From Ferroglobus sp964463865 (GTDB lineage: Archaea; Halobacteriota; Archaeoglobi; Archaeoglobales; Archaeoglobaceae): DNA of 34,595 bases. A program made the position numbers and the translations under genes. Location of the stretch: positions 1 to 34,595 of the forward strand of contig CAYXDX010000008.1 in NCBI GenBank assembly GCA_964463865.1. Reading direction: 5' to 3'. The notes beneath the pieces were generated by a model, which searched no databases, was not told where the DNA came from, and worked only from the letters and a program-made list of their open reading frames with translations. Shown in pieces: positions 7,525 to 14,432 of the stretch (its first letter is position 1; each line of letters begins with the position of its first letter).

Positions 7525-7551
7525 ATTTTTTAATTTAATTTTATTTTGATT
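7524..7551 (+). terminator. T-rich terminator of the histone gene
   Basis: The stop codon is followed by several runs of T (attttttaatttaattttattttg). This matches the oligo-T terminators of archaeal RNA polymerase. No hairpin is evident. Confidence 0.5.
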
Positions 7552-7559
7552 CAAGAATC

Positions 7560-7573
7560 TTTAAAAATTTATA
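7560..7573 (+). promoter_or_regulatory. TATA box of trm56
   Basis: The run tttaaaaatttata is centred about 29 nt before the GTG at 7596, so the message is probably leaderless. Confidence 0.5.
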
Positions 7574-7595
7574 CCTTGCTCAAGAGCATACTTCC

Positions 7596-8111
7596 GTGGA
7601 AGTTTACGTTCTGCGACTCGGACACAGGCCGGAGAGAGATAAGAGAATTTCCACTCACGTAGCTTTAACGGCGAGAGCTTTTGGAGCCAGAGGGATATTC
7701 TTCGACACGTTCGACGAGAAGGTGTTCGAGAGCGTCAGAGACGTCGTTAAAAGGTGGGGTGGCGACTTCTTCATCGAGCACGTAAGGAGCTGGAAGAAGC
7801 TCATGAGGGAGTTCGACGGGGTTAAGGTTCACCTAACGATGTACGGCGTTCCGTTGCCGAGCAAAATCGATGAGATAAAGAGGGCTGATAAAGTCCTCGT
7901 GGTCGTCGGTGCCGAAAAAGTCCCCGGAGAGGTTTACGAACTCGCCGACTACAACGTTTCGATAGGCAACCAGCCACACAGCGAAGTCGCGGCACTTGCC
8001 GTATTCCTCGACAGAGTTCTCGACGGAAAAGTCTTCGAGCTGAAGTTCGAAGACGCTGAAATTGAAGTTCTGCCGTCGGAAAGAGGTAAAAAAGTTATAA
8101 GTAAAAAGTAA
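7596..8111 (+). CDS. tRNA (cytidine(56)-2'-O)-methyltransferase aTrm56
   Basis: This 171-residue protein is a SPOUT-class methyltransferase of the archaeal Trm56 family, recognisable from the start VYVLRLGHRPERDKRISTHV and the SAM-binding knot GAEKVPGEVYELADYNVSIG. It methylates the ribose of C56 in the T loop of tRNAs, a modification restricted to Archaea. The length is that of the catalytic domain, with a short charged tail in place of extra domains. The GTG start is chosen because it begins the family N-terminus and sits at leaderless distance from the TATA box. It is one of five tRNA-modification genes in this window. Confidence 0.92.
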   Translation: MEVYVLRLGHRPERDKRISTHVALTARAFGARGIFFDTFDEKVFESVRDVVKRWGGDFFIEHVRSWKKLMREFDGVKVHLTMYGVPLPSKIDEIKRADKVLVVVGAEKVPGEVYELADYNVSIGNQPHSEVAALAVFLDRVLDGKVFELKFEDAEIEVLPSERGKKVISKK

Positions 8112-8142
8112 TTGCCGAGTGTAAATTTAAAAATTGAAAACA

Positions 8143-8154
8143 ACTATTAAATAG
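8143..8154 (+). promoter_or_regulatory. TATA box of the 7-TM protein gene
   Basis: The run actattaaatag is centred about 30 nt before the ATG at 8179, which suggests a leaderless message. Confidence 0.45.
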
Positions 8155-8178
8155 CCGTAAAGATAACTTTTGAATTGA

Positions 8179-8853
8179 ATGGTGCTCGAAAATGTTTACT
8201 TGGCACAGGGCGTCTCTTTGTTGATAACGTCGCTTTTCGTGATTAACCTCTTACTAAACGAAAGCTCGCGAGACTATCTGAACGCGAAGCACGATTTAGC
8301 GTACTTTCTGTCGTATTTGGTGTCTTTCGGAATACTCGTGACTTGGATCTCTGGCGTATACTACTACACGACGTTTTCGCCTCTTGGCAGATACATGATG
8401 GTTTTCTCAGCCGAACTGTTTTGGATAATCCTGTTTGTCGGGAACCTCGTAATCCTCAGGTTTTTATGGAGCAACGGAATCAGGATTAACTCGAACCACA
8501 GTTACGCGAATTTCGTTTTTTATTTTGCCGTCCTTTGGCTTCTCTCAAGGAATCTGCCAATGTCGTATCCCTTGCTGTTTGCACTTTCGACGATTTGCTC
8601 GATTTTAATTCTGTACTTCATCTTCCTTCTGAGGAAGTACCTTAGCCTCGTTGAAGTCTTTGTCGTTCCCGTAGACGTATACAAGTTCTTTTTGTCGTTT
8701 TCGATAGTCTCCGTTCTGTTTTCACTCCTCATGCTTGCGAGAATGGTCGAAATCAGGAGCTACCTGTTCTTCGCCATAGTTATATACGTGGTTCTGCTGC
8801 TCGCCCTGACATTCCTGATAAGAGAAATAAGACCGATAGTGTCGAAGGCGTAA
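8179..8853 (+). CDS. Seven-helix membrane protein, unknown function
   Basis: I do not recognise this 224-residue protein. By hydrophobicity it has seven membrane segments, near residues 8-27, 42-65, 73-98, 106-123, 128-148, 166-187 and 190-214. Only short loops separate them and no soluble domain is present. There are no CxxC or CxxCH motifs, no obvious paired histidines for haem, and no transporter signature. It stands alone between trm56 and cobyric acid synthase on the plus strand, with its own TATA box. A quinone- or haem-related role would fit the neighbourhood but nothing in the sequence shows it. Confidence 0.7.
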   Translation: MVLENVYLAQGVSLLITSLFVINLLLNESSRDYLNAKHDLAYFLSYLVSFGILVTWISGVYYYTTFSPLGRYMMVFSAELFWIILFVGNLVILRFLWSNGIRINSNHSYANFVFYFAVLWLLSRNLPMSYPLLFALSTICSILILYFIFLLRKYLSLVEVFVVPVDVYKFFLSFSIVSVLFSLLMLARMVEIRSYLFFAIVIYVVLLLALTFLIREIRPIVSKA

Positions 8854-8855
8854 TA

Positions 8856-8865
8856 TTTTATATAG
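8856..8865 (+). promoter_or_regulatory. TATA box of cobyric acid synthase
   Basis: The run ttttatatag lies just past the stop of the 7-TM gene, centred about 26 nt before the GTG at 8886. The gap is too short for a cobalamin riboswitch. Confidence 0.55.
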
Positions 8866-8885
8866 TCCCGACGTAGCTGTCCTTC

Positions 8886-10289
8886 GTGCCAGCGTTGATG
8901 GTAACCGGGACTTCGAGCAGTGCCGGTAAGAGCGTAATTGTTGCGGCGATCTGTAAAATTCTTTCCAAGAGGGGATACTCCGTCGCCCCTTTTAAAGCTC
9001 AGAACATGAGCTTGAACTCTTACGTGACGAAAAAGGGGAAGGAGATAGCTATCGCTCAAGCTTATCAGGCTTTCGCCGCTGGAATAGAGCCCGACGAGAG
9101 GATGAATCCAATACTTCTGAAGCCGAAAGGGAACTACGGGTCGCAGCTCGTCGTTTTGGGGGAAGCGGTTAAGGATGTTTCGATTAACGAATACTACTCG
9201 GAACTCGAAAAGCTCAAGAAGGTCGTCGAAGAGGCGTATAGGAGTCTCGAAGACGAATACGACGTCGTCGTTATCGAGGGTGCGGGGGGCTTCGCCGAAA
9301 TAAACCTCTTCGATCGGGACCTCGCGAACATATACACGGCGAGAATCTCCAGACCGAGTATAATTATCGCAGCAGACATCGAGAGAGGTGGAGCTTTCGC
9401 TTCTCTCTTCGGAACGTACCAGCTCCTGCCCGACGACATCAGGAAGCTCGTGAAGGGATACATCATAAACAAGATGCGGGGAGACCCCAAATTGCTTGAC
9501 CCTGGGATTGAAATGATAAACCGTATGACTGGCATGACCTGTTTCGGAATAATTCCTCACGCGGGCTTTAACGTGTTTTCCGAAGACTCTCTAAGCCTCG
9601 AAGAGTGGAATAGCGATGGAGTCGTCGGAATCCTTAGGTTACCGAGGATCTCCAACTTCACGGACTTCGAGAAAATACGAGACCTGGTTAAGGTCGTGGA
9701 CCTGAAAGCGAATCTCGACGGACTGGAAGTTCTGATAATTCCGGGGACGAAAGAAACGATAAGAGACCTTAAGGAGCTGAAACGCTGGGGGATGGACGAG
9801 AAAATAAGGTCGTTCGCGAGAGATAAGCCAGTGATAGGTATATGCGGAGGATTTCAGATCCTCGGAAAAGAGATAGTCGACCACGGAGTAGAATACGGGA
9901 GAGCGAGAGTCAGGGGTTTAGGGTTGATAGAGGCGAGGACTGTTTTCAGGGAGTTCAGAAAGAAGACCGTTCAGGTGGAAAAAAGGGTTACGGGGGACGT
10001 CGAAATACTCCGGGCGATAAGGGGAGAGATTGTGAGAGGATACGAAATTCACATGGGCGTAACTGAAGCAAAAAACCCGGTTTTCGAAGACGACGGTGGT
10101 GCGAGCGACGACGGTCTCGTTTGGGGGACCTATCTTCACGGCCTGTTTTTCAACGAAAACGTCAGGAGAGCGCTTTACAGGTATCTTGGCGTGAACGTTA
10201 ACGAGAGAGAGGACGAAATCGAAGCGTTTGTAAAAATCTTCGAAAAAAGTGTTGATGTTGAAAAAGTTCTGAGCTTACTCGACGATTAG
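8886..10289 (+). CDS. cbiP: Cobyric acid synthase (adenosylcobyrinate a,c-diamide amidotransferase)
   Basis: The 467-residue length is normal for CbiP/CobQ. The N-terminal dethiobiotin-synthetase-like ATPase has the P-loop GTSSSAGKS (residues 8-16) and VIEGAGGFAEIN (129-140). The C-terminal class I glutamine amidotransferase domain has the nucleophile Cys320 in GICGGFQILG and His418 in TYLHGLF. It amidates four side chains of adenosylcobyrinate a,c-diamide with glutamine and ATP on the way to cobalamin. The GTG gives a start VPALMVTGTSS that fits the family and sits at leaderless distance from the TATA box. No other cobalamin gene is in the window. The 3' end overlaps vhtC convergently by 15 bp. 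Confidence 0.95.
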   Translation: MPALMVTGTSSSAGKSVIVAAICKILSKRGYSVAPFKAQNMSLNSYVTKKGKEIAIAQAYQAFAAGIEPDERMNPILLKPKGNYGSQLVVLGEAVKDVSINEYYSELEKLKKVVEEAYRSLEDEYDVVVIEGAGGFAEINLFDRDLANIYTARISRPSIIIAADIERGGAFASLFGTYQLLPDDIRKLVKGYIINKMRGDPKLLDPGIEMINRMTGMTCFGIIPHAGFNVFSEDSLSLEEWNSDGVVGILRLPRISNFTDFEKIRDLVKVVDLKANLDGLEVLIIPGTKETIRDLKELKRWGMDEKIRSFARDKPVIGICGGFQILGKEIVDHGVEYGRARVRGLGLIEARTVFREFRKKTVQVEKRVTGDVEILRAIRGEIVRGYEIHMGVTEAKNPVFEDDGGASDDGLVWGTYLHGLFFNENVRRALYRYLGVNVNEREDEIEAFVKIFEKSVDVEKVLSLLDD

Positions 10290-10898
10290 CGTATCCTCTC
10301 CGGAGTCCCATCCCGTAATCATCGACTTCAGGATTCCTCTGTTCACCGGGTTCAGTGCGAGATACGCGTGTGGAATCAGAGTCATCACGAAGTACAGGAA
10401 GCTCAGAAAGTGCAGAGTTCTTATCGATCCGAGGTCGAGGTAGTTAGTCATCCAGGCGAGGGCAGAGTCTTTTGGATAGTAGAGCGCGAAGCCCGTGAAG
10501 GCTATGAGCAAAACGAAGAACATGTCTCCCCAGATTATGAACTTCAGTATCGGGTGCCACTTTCTGATGTATCCCTTCGACTTGCTGTAAACGTGGTAGG
10601 CGGGATACTTGTTCGTGAGCCCCATGAAGTTCAGCGCGATCGTTACGAAGTTTTTGATGTCCGTGATCGTCGGTATGCTGAGCTTTAACTCTTTCGGATG
10701 TGTCAGCAGCGACAGTAGTTCCATGATCAGCATCGCCACGAGCACGAAGCCGAGGGTGACGTGGAACGGGACGGTGAACGAATCCATGAATCCTATGCCC
10801 GTGTATATCTGGAGTCCCGTGACTATCAGCAAGATCATCGCTACCGCGTGAACCCAGTGAGCGACTCTCGTCGTAATCTCGTATCTGTAAATCTTCAT
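10275..10898 (-). CDS. vhtC: Membrane [NiFe] hydrogenase b-type cytochrome subunit
   Basis: This 207-residue membrane protein belongs to the hydrogenase cytochrome b family (HyaC/VhtC). Four to five helices are visible, beginning with THRVAHWVHA-like text (TTRVAHWVHAVAMILLIVTG). The candidate haem ligands are the His residues in AHWVHA, PFHVTLGF and LHFLSFLYFVMTLIPHAYLA. It anchors the Vht hydrogenase and passes electrons from H2 to the membrane quinone pool (family knowledge). I chose the ATG at 10898 because GAGGTGAT lies just upstream; a GTG inside that ribosome site would add three residues. It is last in vhtG-vhtA-vhtC, after a short gap of about 20 nt. Confidence 0.9.
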   Translation of the reverse strand: MKIYRYEITTRVAHWVHAVAMILLIVTGLQIYTGIGFMDSFTVPFHVTLGFVLVAMLIMELLSLLTHPKELKLSIPTITDIKNFVTIALNFMGLTNKYPAYHVYSKSKGYIRKWHPILKFIIWGDMFFVLLIAFTGFALYYPKDSALAWMTNYLDLGSIRTLHFLSFLYFVMTLIPHAYLALNPVNRGILKSMITGWDSGEDTLIVE

Positions 10899-10917
10899 TG
10901 CGATCACCTCAAAAAAA

Positions 10918-12513
10918 TTAGAGGGAGCAGGCGTCGAGTCTGAAGGAACTCTTCTTTTCGCCCTCGCTGAAAACGTGGACCGTGCAGGCTAAACACAGGT
11001 CGAAGCTGTGGATCACTCTTATCACTTCCCACGGTTTGTTTAGGTCTGAAACCGGCGTGCCGACGAGAGCGTTCTCAAGTGGTCCGAGCTGACCCTTCGA
11101 ATCTCTTGGCGAAACGTTCCACGTCGTCGGAGCGATCACCTGGTAGTTGTGTATTTTTCCGTTCCTTATCTTCACCCAGTGTCCGAGAGCACCTCTTGGC
11201 GCCTCCCTCAGTCCCACACCTTCACCAGTGAAGTCCTTTGGATAGACAACCGCACTCTTTCCGCTGTATTCGGCGAGGTTGAGCAGCAAGTTTTCGAGGT
11301 AGTCTATCATTATCAGCTCTTCCTGAATTCTCGCTATTATCCTGCTAAGGGCGGTTGATACAGTCGGACTTCCGCAGAAGGTTTTTCTCAGGCCGAGCGG
11401 ATCTCCAAGTTCCTTGCTCTTCTTGAAGTACATCGCTACGAGTCTTGGCAGCGGGCCAACTTCTGCCGGCATTCCGTCGTATCTCGGAGCCTTACCCCAG
11501 CTGTAGGCGTTTGGCTTTCCGTAGAACGGCTCCGGAGGAGCGTCGTTGCCCACGTAGTCCGTCTGTGTCTCGTCCTTGTACCAGGAATACGTGACGACTT
11601 CACTTATCTTCTTATAGTCGAAGTCAACTACTCCGGTTCCGTTGAAGTATCCAGGGGGGAAGAAGAGTTCGCCAGTGTCTGGATCTGGTAGAAATCCATA
11701 GGCGAGCATCTTTGAATTTTCCCATACTCCGATATCATTTGTTCCAAGTTCCGATGCAACCACGATGAGACTCAGGAAATCGAACAAGGCGTTTCCCATA
11801 CCTTCCTTTGGTTCAAATGAGTCTCTCTTTCCGTTTTTGATCTGTTCGTATTGTCTCAAAACTTCATCTAGAACCCACTCGCCGTTTGTTGTCGATGGAT
11901 CACCGGCTCCAACTCCGACAGCCCACTTTTTGACATCAAGAACAATGCTGAGGACCTGGGAAATTATCTTTGCATCAACTTCATTGGTATAACCTCCTGG
12001 GCAAGGTGTCATTATGTGCGGAACTTTCCCACCTATGTACGCCATTGCCTGGTGCAGCCGGCGCTGTGCGTAGACGGCCTCTTTAACACCCTTTCCTACT
12101 ATCGGGTTGAGTCTTGTTATACCAGTCTTTGCTGCTTGATCTGAGAAGTCGACACCTCCTAGCACGTAAACCCAGATTGCGTGATCGTACACGAACTGTA
12201 ATGCTGCAGTAAGGTTTCGCAGGGCAACTGCAGGCGGTGGAAGAGATTCGCTTGCTCTGTTCCACTCATCAGAAATGCCAGCGGCGTTTTCAATGGCGAA
12301 TAAGCTAGCAAGACGGTGATCATTATGGCAAACCCCACATATACGCTGAGAGAGTATTGGGGCGTCACGGGGATCTCTACCCACAAGGATTCTTTCGAAT
12401 CCTCTAAACATCAGTGCCATAGCCTTCGCATCTGTGATAACGCCATTTTCAACGATAATTTTAACACCATGATGACCTTCGAGTCTGGTAACGGGATCGA
12501 TCGTGATTTCCAC
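10918..12513 (-). CDS. vhtA: Membrane-bound [NiFe] hydrogenase large subunit
   Basis: The 531-residue protein carries the two Ni-binding cysteine pairs: C59/C62 in RICGVCHNDHR and C507/C510 in FDLCLACTVH. The APRG motif that lines the active site is present (REAPRGALGH). The C-terminal pair reads DLCxxC rather than the usual DPCxxC. An 18-residue tail follows His513 and should be removed by a maturation protease after nickel insertion. The enzyme oxidises H2 on the outer face of the membrane after Tat export with its small subunit. The first ~310 codons use CGT, CAT, ACA and CCA more than the rest of the gene, which returns to the local AGA/CAC/ACG/CCG style near position 11600. Confidence 0.95.
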   Translation of the reverse strand: MEITIDPVTRLEGHHGVKIIVENGVITDAKAMALMFRGFERILVGRDPRDAPILSQRICGVCHNDHRLASLFAIENAAGISDEWNRASESLPPPAVALRNLTAALQFVYDHAIWVYVLGGVDFSDQAAKTGITRLNPIVGKGVKEAVYAQRRLHQAMAYIGGKVPHIMTPCPGGYTNEVDAKIISQVLSIVLDVKKWAVGVGAGDPSTTNGEWVLDEVLRQYEQIKNGKRDSFEPKEGMGNALFDFLSLIVVASELGTNDIGVWENSKMLAYGFLPDPDTGELFFPPGYFNGTGVVDFDYKKISEVVTYSWYKDETQTDYVGNDAPPEPFYGKPNAYSWGKAPRYDGMPAEVGPLPRLVAMYFKKSKELGDPLGLRKTFCGSPTVSTALSRIIARIQEELIMIDYLENLLLNLAEYSGKSAVVYPKDFTGEGVGLREAPRGALGHWVKIRNGKIHNYQVIAPTTWNVSPRDSKGQLGPLENALVGTPVSDLNKPWEVIRVIHSFDLCLACTVHVFSEGEKKSSFRLDACSL

Positions 12514-12526
12514 TTAGATCACCTCC

Positions 12527-13621
12527 CTATTTTTTCCTCTCTTCGACCTCATCATCCTTGACCTCGGGATGCTTCGTACCTCTCCTAACGGCATGAGCTC
12601 CTACACCGAGAACTGCAGAACCAACTGCAATCTCTCCGAGTGTGGTCGGATCGATGCCCAGTATTATTTCCGTGCTTTCTTTGGGTTCGTAGAACGGAGA
12701 CATCTTGTCGGGGAATCCGGGATCCATGCAACCGATGCATGGAGCACCTGCGTTCATGCACACGTTAACCCCTCCATTCCATCTTGTCTCGGCGCAGGCG
12801 GCGTATGTAAACGGGGCCTTACACCCAACCTTGTAGAGACACTTCTCGTACCTTATGTCAGTCTCTGTTAAGTCCTTCGCAAACCATCCCTTACCATAGT
12901 AGCCCCTTCTCGGGCAGTGGTCGTGGATTATTCGGGAGTAGAAAAGCTTTGGGCGCCAGTATTCGTCCAGTTCGATTGGAACGTTTAGCAGAAGTGCTGC
13001 CAGGGTAACCATCAGCCAGTCGGGATGACCAGGACATCCGGGATGCAGAATTACCGGAACGTTAGGTTTTCTATTCTGAAGGAACTGGTAGAGCCCTACA
13101 GCGCCGGTCGGACTTCCGTTTTCATAAGGAGATCCGACACCATCCCTGGCTGCGGGAATCCCGCCGTAAGTTGCGCAGATACCAAACCCGACTACTGCCA
13201 ACTTCGTCTTGGGCACGAGTTCGTTTAACCACTCTTCTATATTTGCTGGCCTGTCTCCTCTCTCTCCGACGAGTGCAGCTTCTTTTAGTCCCAGAGGTAT
13301 GCTTCCCTCGAGCACTAGTATATCTGGTTCAATATTCTCTAGTGTTTCAAGAGCAGCATCGCCGAAATCCAGCATCACCGTTGTGTGAAATGGTATTGTA
13401 ACCTTCAGTTCCTCTATGGCATCATATAAGTCTGGATCGTAGGCCTGCAGAAGTGAAATGGTGCAGCCTGTACAGTTCTGTCCCTGTAGCCAGACCAACT
13501 TCACTCCATTTTCCTTTGCCTCTTCGAAGGCTCTGACGATCTCGGCTCTGTTCAGTGTAAGAAACGATGAAGCACCAACTAAAGCCGCCGTTTTCAGAAA
13601 ATCTCTCCTGTTGATCTTCAC
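12527..13621 (-). CDS. vhtG: Membrane-bound [NiFe] hydrogenase small subunit, Tat-exported
   Basis: The protein has 364 residues from the GTG at 13621. It opens with a twin-arginine signal, NRRDFLKTAALVGASSFLTL. The proximal cluster begins at C50/C53 in GQNCTGCTIS, and further Cys/His ligands follow in HPGCPGHPDW, DHCPRRGYY and CMNAGAPCIGCMDPG for the remaining iron-sulfur clusters. A hydrophobic helix near the C-terminus (TTLGEIAVGSAVLGVGAHAV) anchors it next to the cytochrome b. I chose the GTG because AGGTGAT precedes it at the right distance. A longer frame adds 37 residues that would bury the Tat signal, so it is rejected. Codon choice differs from the surrounding genes. Confidence 0.95.
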   Translation of the reverse strand: MKINRRDFLKTAALVGASSFLTLNRAEIVRAFEEAKENGVKLVWLQGQNCTGCTISLLQAYDPDLYDAIEELKVTIPFHTTVMLDFGDAALETLENIEPDILVLEGSIPLGLKEAALVGERGDRPANIEEWLNELVPKTKLAVVGFGICATYGGIPAARDGVGSPYENGSPTGAVGLYQFLQNRKPNVPVILHPGCPGHPDWLMVTLAALLLNVPIELDEYWRPKLFYSRIIHDHCPRRGYYGKGWFAKDLTETDIRYEKCLYKVGCKAPFTYAACAETRWNGGVNVCMNAGAPCIGCMDPGFPDKMSPFYEPKESTEIILGIDPTTLGEIAVGSAVLGVGAHAVRRGTKHPEVKDDEVEERKK

Positions 13622-13780
13622 GCTATCACCTGCTTTTAACTGCGAAAAACTTAATTTATCATTTTCTATAACATTTATTACAATTGAACACATACAATTA
13701 ATTAAATTTACAAAAATAAATGCATTTTCCAAAGTGTATTTTAAAAAGATAGCAATTGTCGGAGCAGGCGAGTAAAAGCG
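13622..13780 (-). promoter_or_regulatory. Upstream region of the vht operon
   Basis: This AT-rich gap holds, read toward vhtG, an element at 13759-13735 that resembles one before hdlA, a TATA-like run near 13712-13701, and a ribosome site AGGTGAT just before the GTG. The predicted leader is about 60 nt. It also contains two further ACAATT-type half sites near 13680 and 13694. Confidence 0.5.
13735..13759 (-). promoter_or_regulatory. Putative regulator site shared with hdlA promoter (vht copy)
   Basis: On the minus strand this reads ACAATTGC, then TATC, then TTTTTAAAATACA. The copy before hdlA reads ACAATTGC followed by ATTTTTTAAAATGTA. In both cases the element ends about 22 nt before the likely TATA box. 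Confidence 0.4.
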
Positions 13781-14050
13781 CTACAAAATTCTCAGAATGT
13801 TTTCGATACTCTTGCAGATTTCTTCCCCTTTTTTCGTGAGTCTGAGAATTTTGTTTCTCCCGTCTACGAAACTCTCAACTATTCCCGCCTCTTCGAGCTT
13901 TTTGACTACGAGCCAGGCATAACTGTGGGGGCAGCCCACCTTGTTCGCGAGGTACTGTATGTAGACATCTCGGTCTTTCGAGTCGCTGTAGATGGTCATG
14001 AGGATCTCAACGACTCTTTCCCTGAACAGCAGTCCAGCTTTATCCCTCAT
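13781..14050 (-). CDS. Small winged-helix transcriptional regulator
   Basis: This 89-residue protein is a single winged helix-turn-helix of the MarR/ArsR-like kind. Helices around residues 29-56 (YIQYLANKVGCPHSYAWLVVKKLEEAGIVES) form the recognition unit, the wing is FVDGRNKILRLTKKG, and a short C-terminal helix could allow dimerisation. It has no ligand-binding domain and only one cysteine, Cys40. It is the last gene of the hdl-mvh operon: its ATG overlaps the maturation-protease stop by 11 nt, and its end faces the vht promoter. A role in setting hydrogenase expression is a reasonable inference. No target is proven. Confidence 0.8.
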   Translation of the reverse strand: MRDKAGLLFRERVVEILMTIYSDSKDRDVYIQYLANKVGCPHSYAWLVVKKLEEAGIVESFVDGRNKILRLTKKGEEICKSIENILRIL

Positions 14051-14432
14051 TTTCTCTCAGCTCCTTCAGTAAGATTTCTGGATTTTTGAGAATTTTTTTC
14101 GCTGTATCCACTCCGATTAATATAACTTTGCACTTAGGAAACTCCTCGAATACGAATTTACCGATTTTTAACGTCTCGAGAACGTCCAGTTCGTGTGTTA
14201 TTTTAATGTTAACGTCTGAAGACTCGACTTCGAGACGTAAAATGCCTTTTCCTGGGAATGTGTCCACAATTATAACTTCTTCGAACTCGAGAATCGCGTC
14301 CAGGACGTCGAAAGCTGAAGAAGTCAGCAACCTCAACTCGCACTTCAAAGTTTTCGATAGTTTTTCGGCTATTTTCAATCCCAGCGAGTCATCTTCTGAG
14401 AACGGGTTACCTATCCCCACTACCGCCATCAT
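14040..14432 (-). CDS. Hydrogenase maturation endopeptidase (HyaD/HycI family)
   Basis: The protein has 130 residues. The family N-terminus GIGNPFSEDDSLGL supplies acidic residues around D14/D15, and D57 (IIVDTF) and H80 (ITHELDV) complete the nickel-sensing triad used by HybD and HycI. These proteases cut the C-terminal tail of the large subunit after the metal centre is loaded. The start lies inside the end of mvhA (26-nt overlap) with GGTGGAG upstream, so MvhA is the likely substrate. The immediate neighbour of Asp15 is Ser, where many family members have Gly. It is the only such protease in the window, although two large subunits need processing. Confidence 0.85.
   Translation of the reverse strand: MMAVVGIGNPFSEDDSLGLKIAEKLSKTLKCELRLLTSSAFDVLDAILEFEEVIIVDTFPGKGILRLEVESSDVNIKITHELDVLETLKIGKFVFEEFPKCKVILIGVDTAKKILKNPEILLKELRENEG

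Noticed and set aside
8854..8885. Cobalamin riboswitch before cobyric acid synthase
   Set aside because: Only 32 bases separate the genes and they hold a TATA box. There is no room for a riboswitch.
13622..13732. N-terminal extension of the Vht small subunit (37 residues)
   Set aside because: It would place the Tat signal inside the protein. The GTG at 13621 has a good ribosome site and puts the twin arginines five residues from the start.
13458..13775. Plus-strand open frame over the vhtG 5' region
   Set aside because: It is a shadow of vhtG and its leader, without ribosome site or family resemblance.
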